NCBI RefSeq assembly: GCF_030908385.1
Contig: NZ_CP133091.1
Location: 1,784,128-1,848,127, forward strand
Length of the DNA stretch: 64,000 nucleotides
Origin: Mangrovimonas sp. YM274
GTDB lineage: Bacteria > Bacteroidota > Bacteroidia > Flavobacteriales > Flavobacteriaceae
Reading direction: 5' to 3'
Positions 25,589-35,400 of this stretch are shown in pieces (positions within the stretch are counted from its first letter, which is position 1; every line of letters starts with the position of its first letter). A program made the position numbers and the translations under genes. Under the pieces are notes generated by a model, which saw nothing but the letters and a program-made list of their open reading frames with translations, was not told where the DNA came from and made no database searches.

Positions 25589-26353
25589 CTAGAATTCTTT
25601 AGCATCTTTAGAAATTCCATTTACATAATTGGATATCATTTTTACTTTCTCTGCAAATTCATAACCTTTAAAATTAGCTATATCTGTATAAGTAATGTTT
25701 TCATTGTAGTAATTCAAATATCTACTTGCTAAAGGTAAATATGACCAATGCCATTTTTCTAAATTATATCCTGTTCGTCCGTTTTCTTTTTCTGTATAAA
25801 CTTGATAAAATCCGAATTTTTTTGCGTTTTTTATAAGCCACTCATATTCTTTTCTTCCTTTTCCTTTATCAAAATATGAATTATTTAGATTAATTAAATC
25901 TATATCGGTTCCCCAATGATGTCTTGAGGTGGATGGCATAGAGCTGTATTCTAAAATTTTTGCTGTTCTTTCTAAAGGTTCGATATCTTTATACTTAACC
26001 CATTTTCTTTCCCAAATGGACTTTTGCTCATAAAAATTCCTTGTTCCAGAAACAACAATCAAGTTAATTCCATCTTTTTTTGCTGAATTATACATTTCTT
26101 TAAAGGCATCATAAACTTCTTTATTTAAATAAATTTCTTTAGAGGAATGATTGGAACTGATTTTAATAAAAGTACTATCATTTCTATAATTGAATTTGCC
26201 TAAAATAAAATCTTTATTATAAGTATAATTTTGGGTAACTATTTTTTCCTTTTTGGGAACGGTTTCGTTTATTACGGCTATTTCTTTTGGTTGTTCATTT
26301 TTACATGAAACAAAAAAGATTAATAAAGTAAATATTGGTATTTTTTTATACAT
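25589..26353 (-). CDS. VanY-type D-alanyl-D-alanine carboxypeptidase lipoprotein (M15 family)
   Basis: A 254-residue protein. I use the ATG at 26353 (MYKKIPIFTLLIFFVSC), which gives a proper lipoprotein signal; a longer frame to 26398 adds residues that hide it. The M15B catalytic and zinc motifs are present: SRHHWGTDIDL (His and Asp ligands, about 143-153) and EKWHWSYLP (Glu and His, about 200-208). The enzyme should trim the terminal D-Ala of peptidoglycan stems in the periplasm. The start follows the stop of the SH3b gene by 1 base, so the two are a tight pair. Confidence 0.88.
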   Translation of the reverse strand: MYKKIPIFTLLIFFVSCKNEQPKEIAVINETVPKKEKIVTQNYTYNKDFILGKFNYRNDSTFIKISSNHSSKEIYLNKEVYDAFKEMYNSAKKDGINLIVVSGTRNFYEQKSIWERKWVKYKDIEPLERTAKILEYSSMPSTSRHHWGTDIDLINLNNSYFDKGKGRKEYEWLIKNAKKFGFYQVYTEKENGRTGYNLEKWHWSYLPLASRYLNYYNENITYTDIANFKGYEFAEKVKMISNYVNGISKDAKEF

Positions 26354-26354
26354 A

Positions 26355-27323
26355 TTATTTATCGAAACAGCATCCGTGAATCCAACCAATATTTCCACTT
26401 GGAGTCTTAACTTTATACCAAAACTCTGTAATTTCTTTATTGTTAATTTCTACAGTTGTTTGATTGTTTGATTTTTCTATAAATTCAACTTGACTACCGA
26501 TAGCCAAATTTTCTATTTTTTCACTATTAAGTTCAGGGCTTGTTCTTACTCTTAAATTATCAACATTGATAGAGAAAATTAAATTGTCTGATAAAGCTTT
26601 AGTTTCATTTTTTGTTGCGCTAATATCGCTGCTTGGATTTTTATAATTTAAAAAATTCTCATACGAGTTCATGTTTAATATTCCTGAATTTTTAATTAAT
26701 GCAGAATAGGCTTGTTTCCATTTTGTTCTAGATTCTTCAGAGGTTGGAGAATAGCGGTCTATTTCTTGGAAAATTTCAACTCTTTTTTCAGCTTTTTCTG
26801 TGTCTGGTTCGTACGTTTCATTTATACCTCTTCCGTTATTTGTAACTGAACCCCAGTTATATTTATGTTCTAATTCATAAACTTGTTGGAAAGTTTTGAT
26901 TTCGTCTTGTAATATCCCGTTAATTTTTAACTGATTAGTTATTTCTTGAATCGATATTTTTAGTTCATAAGATTCCCATTTTCCTTTAGGATCAATATCT
27001 TTGATTACTCCTGTTGTACCTAAATTAATCTTTTCTCCAATTAACCTTTTAACAGTATAACTTATTGGAATTCCGTTTTCATCAACGAAGTCATTTTTAT
27101 ATTGTCTATCTTTATAACTATCCAATAATTTTAGTTCTTTCTCCCTTTTAATAGCTTTCTCAGCTGCATTTTTTTCTTTTAAAATTTTAGAATCAATTTG
27201 CTCAGTTTTGTCAGCAGTAGCCTCTGCTACATTTTTAGTTTCGCTATCCTTTTTACAAGAGCTAAATGCCAAAAGAAAAAGTAGAGCAATAAGTACTGTT
27301 GGTTTAGTTGAGTTTGTTTTCAT
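26355..27323 (-). CDS. lipoprotein with C-terminal SH3b domain
   Basis: A 322-residue protein with lipoprotein signal MKTNSTKPTVLIALLFLLAF followed by SSCKKD. A Glu/Lys-rich coiled-coil-like region (about 40-75) and an unknown middle domain follow. Residues about 250-320 form a bacterial SH3 domain (LRVRTSPELNSEKIENLAIG, then WYKVKTPSGNIGWIHG), a fold that often binds cell wall. With the adjacent carboxypeptidase it forms an envelope-directed pair. Both genes are placed between the attC-like site and the fossil right end, so they may have entered as a cassette. Confidence 0.8.
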   Translation of the reverse strand: MKTNSTKPTVLIALLFLLAFSSCKKDSETKNVAEATADKTEQIDSKILKEKNAAEKAIKREKELKLLDSYKDRQYKNDFVDENGIPISYTVKRLIGEKINLGTTGVIKDIDPKGKWESYELKISIQEITNQLKINGILQDEIKTFQQVYELEHKYNWGSVTNNGRGINETYEPDTEKAEKRVEIFQEIDRYSPTSEESRTKWKQAYSALIKNSGILNMNSYENFLNYKNPSSDISATKNETKALSDNLIFSINVDNLRVRTSPELNSEKIENLAIGSQVEFIEKSNNQTTVEINNKEITEFWYKVKTPSGNIGWIHGCCFDK

Positions 27324-27362
27324 TTTTTATTTATTAATTATTTGTTTTGTTATTCTTAATAT

Positions 27363-27422
27363 GTCTAACGGTTTGACTATGTGCCTTATCTCTTAAGTCA
27401 TAGTGTGTAGACGTTGTTAGCC
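27363..27422 (-). other. attC-like (59-be) recombination site
   Basis: Read on the minus strand, the 60-bp segment starts GGCTAACAACG and ends CGTTAGAC. The outer arms CTAAC/GTTAG pair, and inner arms ACTATG/CATAGT pair around a short loop. This is the layout of integron attC sites (R''-L''-L'-R'), with R' GTTAGAC fitting GTTRRRY. The TAA stop of the PARIS-like gene (27417-27419) lies inside the first arm, as is usual for integron cassettes. Confidence 0.55.
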
Positions 27423-29531
27423 TTCGTTTATTTTATTAAATATTTCTATCAATTCATTATCCATTTTTTCATGGTTCGAAGCAAATTCTTTAATGATAGA
27501 ATTCTGGAAACTAATGAGGTTGGTAATCCCTAACTCTTTGGCTAAGGTTTCTAAAAGTTCTTTTCCTGGAAAAAGACTTAACCACCCATCATTCTCTAGA
27601 CTTTCCTTTACTTCACTTTCGCAATCAGAAATTATTGTTTCAATTTCACTTGATGACAGGGCTGTTGTTAGTGTATCACTAATCTCATCAGAAGTTTTTG
27701 TGAATTTATTTTTTATGATTTGACTTTTGTCCTTCTTTATGAGACACTCTGAATCTTGTTTTTCAAAATAGGCATCTCCATTTAACACTTTCCCAATTGA
27801 AAAATCTTGAGGCTTTAAATTTAAGTTGAGCCTGAAACTAATCATATCTCTAACGACCTGTGATGAAATTTTTAATGCCGCCTTGAAGAGAATATCTTTT
27901 AGTTCTTGTTCAGATTTATTGATATTAAAAATTTCTCCCAGAACATTTCCAATTATACTCAAATCTAAGAGGTAGTTTTCAATTTCATGCTTTTCAAGAA
28001 CGAATACCTTTCCTGATGAATGTGCTCTATATTTGGAAACCATGTCAGGGGTTAAGTAATCTCTATCTCTAATTAGGTAAAAGTTCATCCAACCTAAATT
28101 AGCATCCATTATAGATAAAATAGCACCGTTAATTCTAGTTAAATTATCACTTCCACTTGATGGTATTAATTTGAAATTAGAATTATCTTTAGGGAATAAT
28201 GTACTGTAGAATTTCCTATCAGGACTGGAGTTATCGCCTTCTAGAAAAACTAGATTCTTTGCTACTCCAATATATCCTGAATAACCAAATAAATTTTTAA
28301 GTTGAATTATTACGTCTTCTTCGTTATCACCACTGACAAACTTTGCTTTTCTAGTGGATAAATCCCTTGCAACATAGACAACACGATCACGACCTGCCTC
28401 ATCGATAATTTCCGAATTGTGGGTAGCAACCCAAATTTGATTTCCGTTCCTAATGGATTTAATATTTCTGATTAGGAGACGGGACAATTCCGGATGAAGG
28501 TGCAGTTCGGGTTCATCAATGACAATAATGGCATTTTCAACATTGTGTCTTATGAAAAAAGATAGAATAAAAAATACTTCCTTTTCTCCAGAAGAAAGGT
28601 CATTGAATGTTATTACTTCTTTAGAGGGAAGTTCAATAAATAGGTTGGAGGGAATAGACTCGTTCTTATCAGCGAATTTATAGTCTGGGAAAATTTGATT
28701 TAATAGGGTCTCATATGGTCTAATCGGGTCAGCTGGTTCGTCCCCTACGTCAATTCCTTTGTTCTTTTGGTTGTAGTAATTACCTAACTCTCTTAAATAA
28801 TGATATCTCTGCTGTACCAAAAATTCATACATGTCAAGATACTGGATTTCACTTGTATTAAAGGCCATTTGCCATAAGTGCTCCTTTCTTTTTACATTAT
28901 CAAATGAGAATATTTTTTTCCTGTCGAATCCTTTTTGAGGATAGTTTCTATCTGCCCTTAAAAAGAACCCTAACGACCTTTTTAATTTATCCTTAAGCTC
29001 TCTAGTTACGTAACTGTGAATTTGGTTATGAAGAGTTGAATCTTTAGCGTATTCGCCAGAATTATATTCGAAAGCCCTGTAGTAAACATCATTAGTTTTA
29101 AGATAATCTAAAATGTCATATTGGTGTTTGTGTGGTCTCTTCGTTCTTTCGATGAACTGTTCCTTTTGTGTTTCTTTAACCTCAGGCGTTAACCCTTCTT
29201 TGATGTCAATACTATTGATTCCTTCTTTTATAGTTTTTTCAATACTTTCTAATTCTGTTTTTAATGAATCAATAATTATCTTTTTTTCTTCAGGGCTTAA
29301 TCCTATTGCTATTTCAAAGGAAAATCCATTGAAAGTTCTGCTGAGTGACCACCCCAAACTATATGAACTTGATAAAGCGTAACCGATTAATTCAAGTACT
29401 GAGCTTTTTCCACTTCCGTTTGGACCAGCAAAAACAGTTAATTCGGATGATTTATTATTAAAATTAAAAGGACCTAGGCACTCATTTTCTAGATGTCTGA
29501 ACTTTTTAATTATGATTTTATTTATGTACAT
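27417..29531 (-). CDS. PARIS-like fusion: AAA ATPase plus DUF4435/TOPRIM
   Basis: A 704-residue protein. The ATPase half starts MYINKIIIKKFRHLENECLG and has P-loop GPNGSGKSS (36-44), an ABC signature-like LSSGEKEVFF (about 308), Walker B IIVIDEPELHLHP (about 330-342) and H-loop ATHNSEI. The second half (from about 425) reads VFLEGDNSSPDRKFY, then FYLIRDRDYL and VFVLEKHEIENYLLD, which is the DUF4435 pattern. PARIS has AriA (this ATPase type) and AriB (DUF4435 nuclease); single-chain versions exist. It would sense phage anti-restriction proteins and act by abortive infection. A generic OLD-like protein is the alternative. Confidence 0.78.
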   Translation of the reverse strand: MYINKIIIKKFRHLENECLGPFNFNNKSSELTVFAGPNGSGKSSVLELIGYALSSSYSLGWSLSRTFNGFSFEIAIGLSPEEKKIIIDSLKTELESIEKTIKEGINSIDIKEGLTPEVKETQKEQFIERTKRPHKHQYDILDYLKTNDVYYRAFEYNSGEYAKDSTLHNQIHSYVTRELKDKLKRSLGFFLRADRNYPQKGFDRKKIFSFDNVKRKEHLWQMAFNTSEIQYLDMYEFLVQQRYHYLRELGNYYNQKNKGIDVGDEPADPIRPYETLLNQIFPDYKFADKNESIPSNLFIELPSKEVITFNDLSSGEKEVFFILSFFIRHNVENAIIVIDEPELHLHPELSRLLIRNIKSIRNGNQIWVATHNSEIIDEAGRDRVVYVARDLSTRKAKFVSGDNEEDVIIQLKNLFGYSGYIGVAKNLVFLEGDNSSPDRKFYSTLFPKDNSNFKLIPSSGSDNLTRINGAILSIMDANLGWMNFYLIRDRDYLTPDMVSKYRAHSSGKVFVLEKHEIENYLLDLSIIGNVLGEIFNINKSEQELKDILFKAALKISSQVVRDMISFRLNLNLKPQDFSIGKVLNGDAYFEKQDSECLIKKDKSQIIKNKFTKTSDEISDTLTTALSSSEIETIISDCESEVKESLENDGWLSLFPGKELLETLAKELGITNLISFQNSIIKEFASNHEKMDNELIEIFNKINEG

Positions 29532-29937
29532 AATGTTTATTGAAGTCTAAAAATATAGAAGCAAGCACAATGATGTCTAGTGCCATTATTATAAGAGTTA
29601 TGATGTTTTGGCAAGGATAGGCTTATTAACGTTAAGTTTGTTACAAGCTTTTTTTGAAATGTGTTATGCATTGGTTGGTTTGGTTGGTTTTCAAATGTAA
29701 TAAAAACCTTAAAAATATAAAGCATTTCGCCGTTTTTTGTTTTTAGAATCAAAATTTGAATCTACTCATTAAAAAGTTATATATTCGTTTCAATAAAGTA
29801 GTTCTTGATTATTCAATAAATAGTTTCCAAGTTAGTCTTTTTTAAGAAGAAGTTGACATTGCTACTTTCCGTGTAATTTCCGAGTCTTTTTGTACCTCGT
29901 GTCGTGATATCCCTTATAAAACAAGGAAAGTTAAATA
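29532..29937. other. non-coding right end of the element
   Basis: About 400 AT-rich bases between the PARIS-like gene and attR. They include a 29-nt block (29866-29894) shared with the fossil end at 25364. A 71-codon frame on the minus strand here is low-complexity and not convincing. Arm-type integrase sites would be expected in the last 100 bases, but none can be named by eye. Confidence 0.6.
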
Positions 29938-29978
29938 CTGTATCGGCAAATAATCTTGCATAACTTTACAAAAGAAAA
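29938..29978. other. attR: right 41-bp direct repeat
   Basis: Matches 826-866 at 40 of 41 positions. It repeats the end of mnmE (codons for CIGK and the stop) outside any gene, so recombination with attL would rebuild mnmE with its original downstream sequence. Everything from here on is ordinary chromosome. Confidence 0.9.
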
Positions 29979-29981
29979 ACT

Positions 29982-30040
29982 AAACACTATTTGGGCTGCT
30001 AGATAGCTTCGGCAATTCTTTAGACATCTAGTGTTTTTTT
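29982..30040 (+). terminator. likely original mnmE terminator
   Basis: AAACACTA (29982-29989) pairs with TAGTGTTT (30029-30036), followed by more T. An inner stem CTAGAT/ATCTAG (29999-30004, 30026-30031) competes with it. It lies just outside attR, where the mnmE terminator would stand before insertion. Confidence 0.45.
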
Positions 30041-30198
30041 GGTTAAATGTAGGATTTGTAGTATTGTTTAGATGTAATAGTCTCTTGAAGTAGCCTATAT
30101 ACAGGCTTTTTAATTTGATGTTTAATTTCCTTAATTTTTTTTGGTTTATATTCGAATTGTTTTATTACTTTTCCTACGTGAAAATTTAACTTTATACC

Positions 30199-30777
30199 AT
30201 GAAAAAACAATTACTTTTATTTGCAGTTTTTGCTGTCATAGCTTTTAGTGCTAAAGCTCAGGTTACACATGAAGTTTATTGGGGGGAGAATACAGCTTCC
30301 AATATTACAATTAACCAAGGAGATACCGTTATGTGGATTTGTGCTTCTTGTGAGGTTAACCATACTGTAAGTACGTTTTCGGGGCCAGAAAACTTTTATT
30401 ATGAATTAAATGGTCCTGAGAGTTATGCAACTCATACCTTTAATACGGTTGGTACCATTTCCTATACATGTATTAACGAACCTGATTTTGTAGTAAGTAC
30501 GGTGACAGTAGAGGGAGCTCTTAGTACAAATGAATTTTCCCTGAATAAATTTTCAATTGCCCCAAACCCAGGAGTTTCAGAGCTTAATATAAAGCTTCCT
30601 AATCTTGTTGACAATGTAGAGGTAACAGTATTTACATTGTTGGGAAAACAAATTCATAATAGTGTTTTATTGAATGAACAAACGTCGATAGATGTGTCAG
30701 ATTGGAGTGCCGGTATTTATTTAGTGAAATTGAAATCAGGCAACAAGTCAATCATTAAAAGGTTTTTTAAGCAATAA
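30199..30777 (+). CDS. secreted cupredoxin-like protein with T9SS sorting domain
   Basis: A 192-residue protein: signal peptide (MKKQLLLFAVFAVIAFSAKA), a plastocyanin-like domain (about 22-105) and a C-terminal type IX secretion sorting domain (NKFSIAPNPGVSELNIKLPN, then GIYLVKLKSGNKSIIKRF). The first copper ligand His55 and Cys91 are present. The CxxH His and the later Met are not: the segment reads YTCINEPDFVVSTVTV. So a normal type 1 copper site is unlikely. A perfect terminator follows at 30815-30847. It is the first chromosomal gene after attR. Confidence 0.85.
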   Translation: MKKQLLLFAVFAVIAFSAKAQVTHEVYWGENTASNITINQGDTVMWICASCEVNHTVSTFSGPENFYYELNGPESYATHTFNTVGTISYTCINEPDFVVSTVTVEGALSTNEFSLNKFSIAPNPGVSELNIKLPNLVDNVEVTVFTLLGKQIHNSVLLNEQTSIDVSDWSAGIYLVKLKSGNKSIIKRFFKQ

Positions 30778-30814
30778 GGATTTGTAAATATTAATCGATA
30801 ACAACTTTAATTGG

Positions 30815-30847
30815 AAGTCTATACAAATTTTGTATAGACTTTTTTTT
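30815..30847 (+). terminator. strong intrinsic terminator
   Basis: AGTCTATACAAA and TTTGTATAGACT form a perfect hairpin with almost no loop, followed by eight T. It ends the T9SS-sorted gene. Confidence 0.85.
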
Positions 30848-30973
30848 GTTTGCAAGGATATCTCAAAATAGAAATAATTGTAGTGTTTGTAAACCACAGG
30901 TTGGGGTTTAAGAAAAAAGAATAGAGGTTGGTGTCATTGGAAGACTTTAGAGATGTTAAAGATTGCTACAAAA

Positions 30974-32479
30974 TTACTTTTTGTTCGGTATTTTTAAATC
31001 GGTTAGTTGTCCTTTATAGATGAGGGTATCCCTTCTTATGCTATTGTCTTCTAAATTCATTTGCTCTTCATATGCTTTTGCGTATGCTTCACGCTCACTT
31101 TCACTTATCCAACCACCTCCTAAGGCCTTGTAAAGTGTTATGTATGCCAAAAATACTTCTTTATAGGTTTGTGAATATTCCAATTTGGCGGCAAATGTTT
31201 GCCGTTGATTTTCTATAACCTCCAAATAACTGGTAACACCTTTGTCATATCGCAAACCAGAAAGGTAGCTAGCATTTTCAGCGGCTTTATAACGAAACTC
31301 TTTTATTTGTAGTTCCTCCTTAAGCGTTTGGACGGTAATCAAGGCATCATCTACTTCCCTAAACGCATTGAGTACCGTGTTTTCATAGGTGAATAAGGCC
31401 TGTTTGGCGCCTTCACGTTCAATATCAACTCTTCTTTTGTTTTTGCCCCATTCAAAAAGCGGCCCTACAAGACTGCCTTGTGCGCCCCATCCTAATCCAT
31501 TGGAAATGATATTGGACAACTCTGGACTTCCATAACCTAAAACGCCTGTCAAACTTATCGTTGGAAAACGCAAGGCCTCGGCTACGCCTATTTTTGCATG
31601 TTGCGACCAATAGTTGTATTGCGAAGCAATAATATCTGGACGTCTTAAGAGTAAGTCGGAAGGGAGTCCAGCAGGGAGGGAATCGGGCAATTTTTTTTCT
31701 ATTAGAGTAGCTGGACTTGTGACTGGACCCGGGTAATTCCCTAAAAGTAATTTCAAACGATGTTCTGTACGGGCAATTTGTCGTTGATACAGAGGAATAG
31801 CTGCCTCTGCGGTGGCACTCTGAACTTCCGCTTGATTAACATCCAATAGTGGAATGATACCCTTGTCGTAACGCAATTTGATGATGGTTAAGGCGCTGTC
31901 CCTAACCTTAAAGGTGTTTTGGGCAATGACCAATCGGGTACGGTAGTCCAATAAATCATAATAGCTAGCGGCCACTTCACTGATCAAACTTAGTTGCGTG
32001 GCCCTTTTTGCATAGGCAAGAGACAATAAATTGGCCCGAGCAGATTCATTGCTACGTCTAATGCGGCCCCAAACATCAATTTCCCAGTTTAGGAACGTTT
32101 GAAAGGAATAGTTGCCTGTCACCTCATCAACGGTAACATATTGAGGGTAATTGGTAGGGGTTAGGTTTCCTGAATAGCCTATGGCTGGTCCAAAATCGGC
32201 TTTACTAACGCCCAGCACGGCACGAGCCTGTTCTATCCGGCTACTGGCAATTAAAACATCTCTATTATTGTCCAAGGCAGTTGTAATCAAAGAGTCTAGG
32301 ACAGGGTCTTTAAACAGTTCCCACCAATTCAAATTGATAACCGTATCTTGTTGAACATTAAACCTGAAATCAACAGGTTCGTTAACCTTTGGAGGCGTAT
32401 AATTAGGTCCAACTGCACAGGAGTAAATCGCTAAAATAAGCGTAGCAAATAGGCCATATGTTATGAGTTTGTGTGTCAT
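30974..32479 (-). CDS. RND efflux outer membrane lipoprotein (TolC/OprM-like)
   Basis: A 501-residue outer membrane factor with lipoprotein signal ending in AIYSC and the mature start AVGPNYTPPKV, typical of the NodT/OprM group. Two OEP repeats follow, with conserved segments NWWELFKDPVLDSLI and RRPDIIASQYNYWSQHAKIG. It forms the exit duct of the tripartite pump encoded with it. Its ATG overlaps the stop of the pump gene by 4 bases. It is the last gene of the operon. Confidence 0.93.
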   Translation of the reverse strand: MTHKLITYGLFATLILAIYSCAVGPNYTPPKVNEPVDFRFNVQQDTVINLNWWELFKDPVLDSLITTALDNNRDVLIASSRIEQARAVLGVSKADFGPAIGYSGNLTPTNYPQYVTVDEVTGNYSFQTFLNWEIDVWGRIRRSNESARANLLSLAYAKRATQLSLISEVAASYYDLLDYRTRLVIAQNTFKVRDSALTIIKLRYDKGIIPLLDVNQAEVQSATAEAAIPLYQRQIARTEHRLKLLLGNYPGPVTSPATLIEKKLPDSLPAGLPSDLLLRRPDIIASQYNYWSQHAKIGVAEALRFPTISLTGVLGYGSPELSNIISNGLGWGAQGSLVGPLFEWGKNKRRVDIEREGAKQALFTYENTVLNAFREVDDALITVQTLKEELQIKEFRYKAAENASYLSGLRYDKGVTSYLEVIENQRQTFAAKLEYSQTYKEVFLAYITLYKALGGGWISESEREAYAKAYEEQMNLEDNSIRRDTLIYKGQLTDLKIPNKK

Positions 32480-35400
32480 TCCTCTTTGGGCTCTAAGGTT
32501 TCCGGTGTGTCCTTTTTCAAGCGTTTCTTCTCATAGCCAAATAGTTTGCCTACAAACACAAATAGCATAGGATACAGAAAAACACCAACGAAGGTGGCTA
32601 TAACCATGCCTCCCAATAAGGTCATTCCCATTACTTTTCGTGCTTCAGCTCCAGATCCCGTGGCAATGACCAAAGGGAATATTCCAAAAATAAAGGCAAA
32701 AGCAGTCATAAGAATGGGTCTAAAACGTTCTTTGGCCGCCATTATGGCCGCATCATACAAGCTTTTTCCATTGTGGAATTCTTCGGTAGCAAACTCAACA
32801 ATAAGAATCGCATTTTTGGCCGCCATACCAATGAGCATGACGAAGGATACTTGGGCAAAAATGTTGTTTTCAAAGGAAGGCGATAAGAATCTAGCGATGT
32901 ACAGTCCAAGGAATGCTCCAAAAATAGCAAAGGGGGTTCCTGCCAAAACACTAATAGGTAGAGACCAACTCTCATATTGAGCAGAGAGAATAAGAAAGAC
33001 GAAAATCATGGAAAGTCCCAAGATGGGCAGCAAACCTCCAGAGGCCTTTTTCTCTTGATAGGAAAGTCCGTTCCACGAATAGCCGACATCACTGGGGAAT
33101 ACTTCTGCGGCTACCTCCTCCAGAGCGTCCAAGGCTTGCGTGGTACTATAGCCAGCGGCCGCCGCTCCAGAGACTTCAATAGACCTAAAGAGATTGAACC
33201 GATTGGTGTAATCTGGTCCTGAAATATGTTCCATATCAATGAAGGTAGACATAGGAACCATATCTCCATTCCTGTTTTTCAGAAAGAAGCTATTCAACCC
33301 CGATTCATCTTGACGGTACTCAGGTTTGGCTTGTATATAAGTTTTATAGAGCCTTCCAAATCTATTAAAATCGTTAACATAAGTCCCTCCCATATAGGCC
33401 CCGACTGTAGCATATAAGTCATTTAAAGGGATGCCTAGTTTGAGTGCTTTTTCCTTATTAATTTGTAGTAAGCGCTGAGGCACTGAAGCATTGAAAGGGG
33501 TGAAGGCTCTTCCTATTTCAGGACGCTCCATTGCTTTTTGCGTAAATATATTGGCTTGTTCAGATAGGTATTGTGGGGTGTTGCCTCCTCGGTCCTGTAT
33601 CATCATGCTGAATCCTGATCCCTTGCCCAAACCGGGGATAGGGGGAGGGCCAAAGGCCAAATTGATACTGCCAGGTATTTTTAGGAGTTCTTGATTGATG
33701 TTTTCAACGAACGCTTTGGCGGTAATATTCCGTTCATCCCAATCTTTTAACTTTACAAACATCACTGCCGAATTGTTTAAAAAGGAGGTAGACAGCAAAC
33801 TGTAGCCCGTTACATTAGTAACATATTGCACATCTTCTTTGGCTACCAACAAATCTTCTACTTGTCTGGTGATGTCGTTGGTCCGCTGGATGGATGCGGC
33901 TGGTGGCAACTGAATATTTACAAAAAAGTAACCCATATCCTCTTCAGGGATAAAGCCCATAGGAACCACTTTTGATAAGACTCCCATACCCACAATCAAA
34001 ATTCCTATAAAAATCAATCCGCGTTTGATCTTGCCGGTAACCACATTGGTCACGGACATATAGCCTCCGGTAGATTTTTTCATAAACTTATTGAACCCTC
34101 CAAATATTTTGCCTAAAACGCCTTTATAAGGCTTGGGTTCTTTTAAGAGTAAACTACAGAGGGCTGGCGACAGTGTTAAGGCGTTTACAGAGGATACAAT
34201 TACAGACAAAGCAATGGTAATGGCAAATTGTTGGTAGAGTTTTCCTGTAATACCGGACATACCAGCAACAGGAATAAAAATAGCTACCAATATCAAAGTG
34301 GTTGCAATCACGGGACCTGTTACCTTTTTCATGGCATCGATAGTGGCTTCTTTGGGTTGCATACCCCTTTCAATGTTTACTTGTACCGCTTCCACCACAA
34401 TAATAGCATCGTCTACCACGATACCAATGGCCAAGACCAATCCCAACAGCGATAAAACATTGATGGTAAAACCAAGCATTGGAAAGAATATAAAAGCGCC
34501 TATAAGCGACACAGGAATTGCAAGACATGGTATGAGCGTGGCTCGCCAGTCTTGAAGGAATAAAAACACCACAAATATTACCAAGATTAAGGCAATGATT
34601 AAGGTTTCAATAATGTCATCAATTCCGGCAGTAATGGCCAAAGTGGTGTCTAAGGAAATATCATAAGAGATGCCCTCGGGGAATCGTGTACTCATAAAGG
34701 CCATGGCTTCTTTGATACCGCCTGCAACTTCCAAAGCGTTGGATCCTGGCGCTTGATATATGGCAATCACGGTACAGACTTCTTTGTTCAATCGTGTAAA
34801 CGCGTTGTATTTTTCAATGCCCAATTCAACCTCTGCAATGTCCTTTATTTTTATTTCGGAACCATCGGGTTTTTCGCGAACAATGATATTTCCAAATTCT
34901 TCTTCTGAATTAAAGCGAGAGGGCATTCTAACGGTATAGGTGAATTCGGTGCCTTGAGGCGCTGGTTCTGCGCCCAATTGGCCTCCTGGTACCAAGACAT
35001 TTTGTTCATTAATAGCTTTGACAATTTCCGGTACTGTCACTCCTAATTGAGACAATCTGTCCGGTTTCACCCAAATCCGCATGGAATAATCGGAGCCAAA
35101 CACGGTAACATCGCCAACGCCGGGAAGTCTTAAAAGTTCGTCCCTAAGGTTTATCAACGCATAGTTCCCCAGAAATTCTTGGTCAAAACTGCCATCGGAA
35201 GCGAGTGTGACCACCATCATAACATTAGACATGGCCTTTTTGGTGGTAACTCCCAATTGCTTGACGGACTCTGGTAATCTGGCCGTTGCTGCTGCAGCTC
35301 TGTTTTGAACCAAAACCGCATTCATATCTGGGTTTGTTCCCACATCAAACGATACCCTAATGGCCATCGTACCATCATTGGAGTTGGTAGACAACATATA

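Noticed and set aside
29537-29752. 71-codon minus-strand frame before the PARIS-like gene
   Set aside because: Low-complexity repeats (GGTTGGTTTGGTTGG) and no start signal; it overlaps the non-coding right end.
34228-34555. Plus-strand frames across the RND pump gene
   Set aside because: They are antisense shadows of a conserved 1054-residue protein; no independent support.
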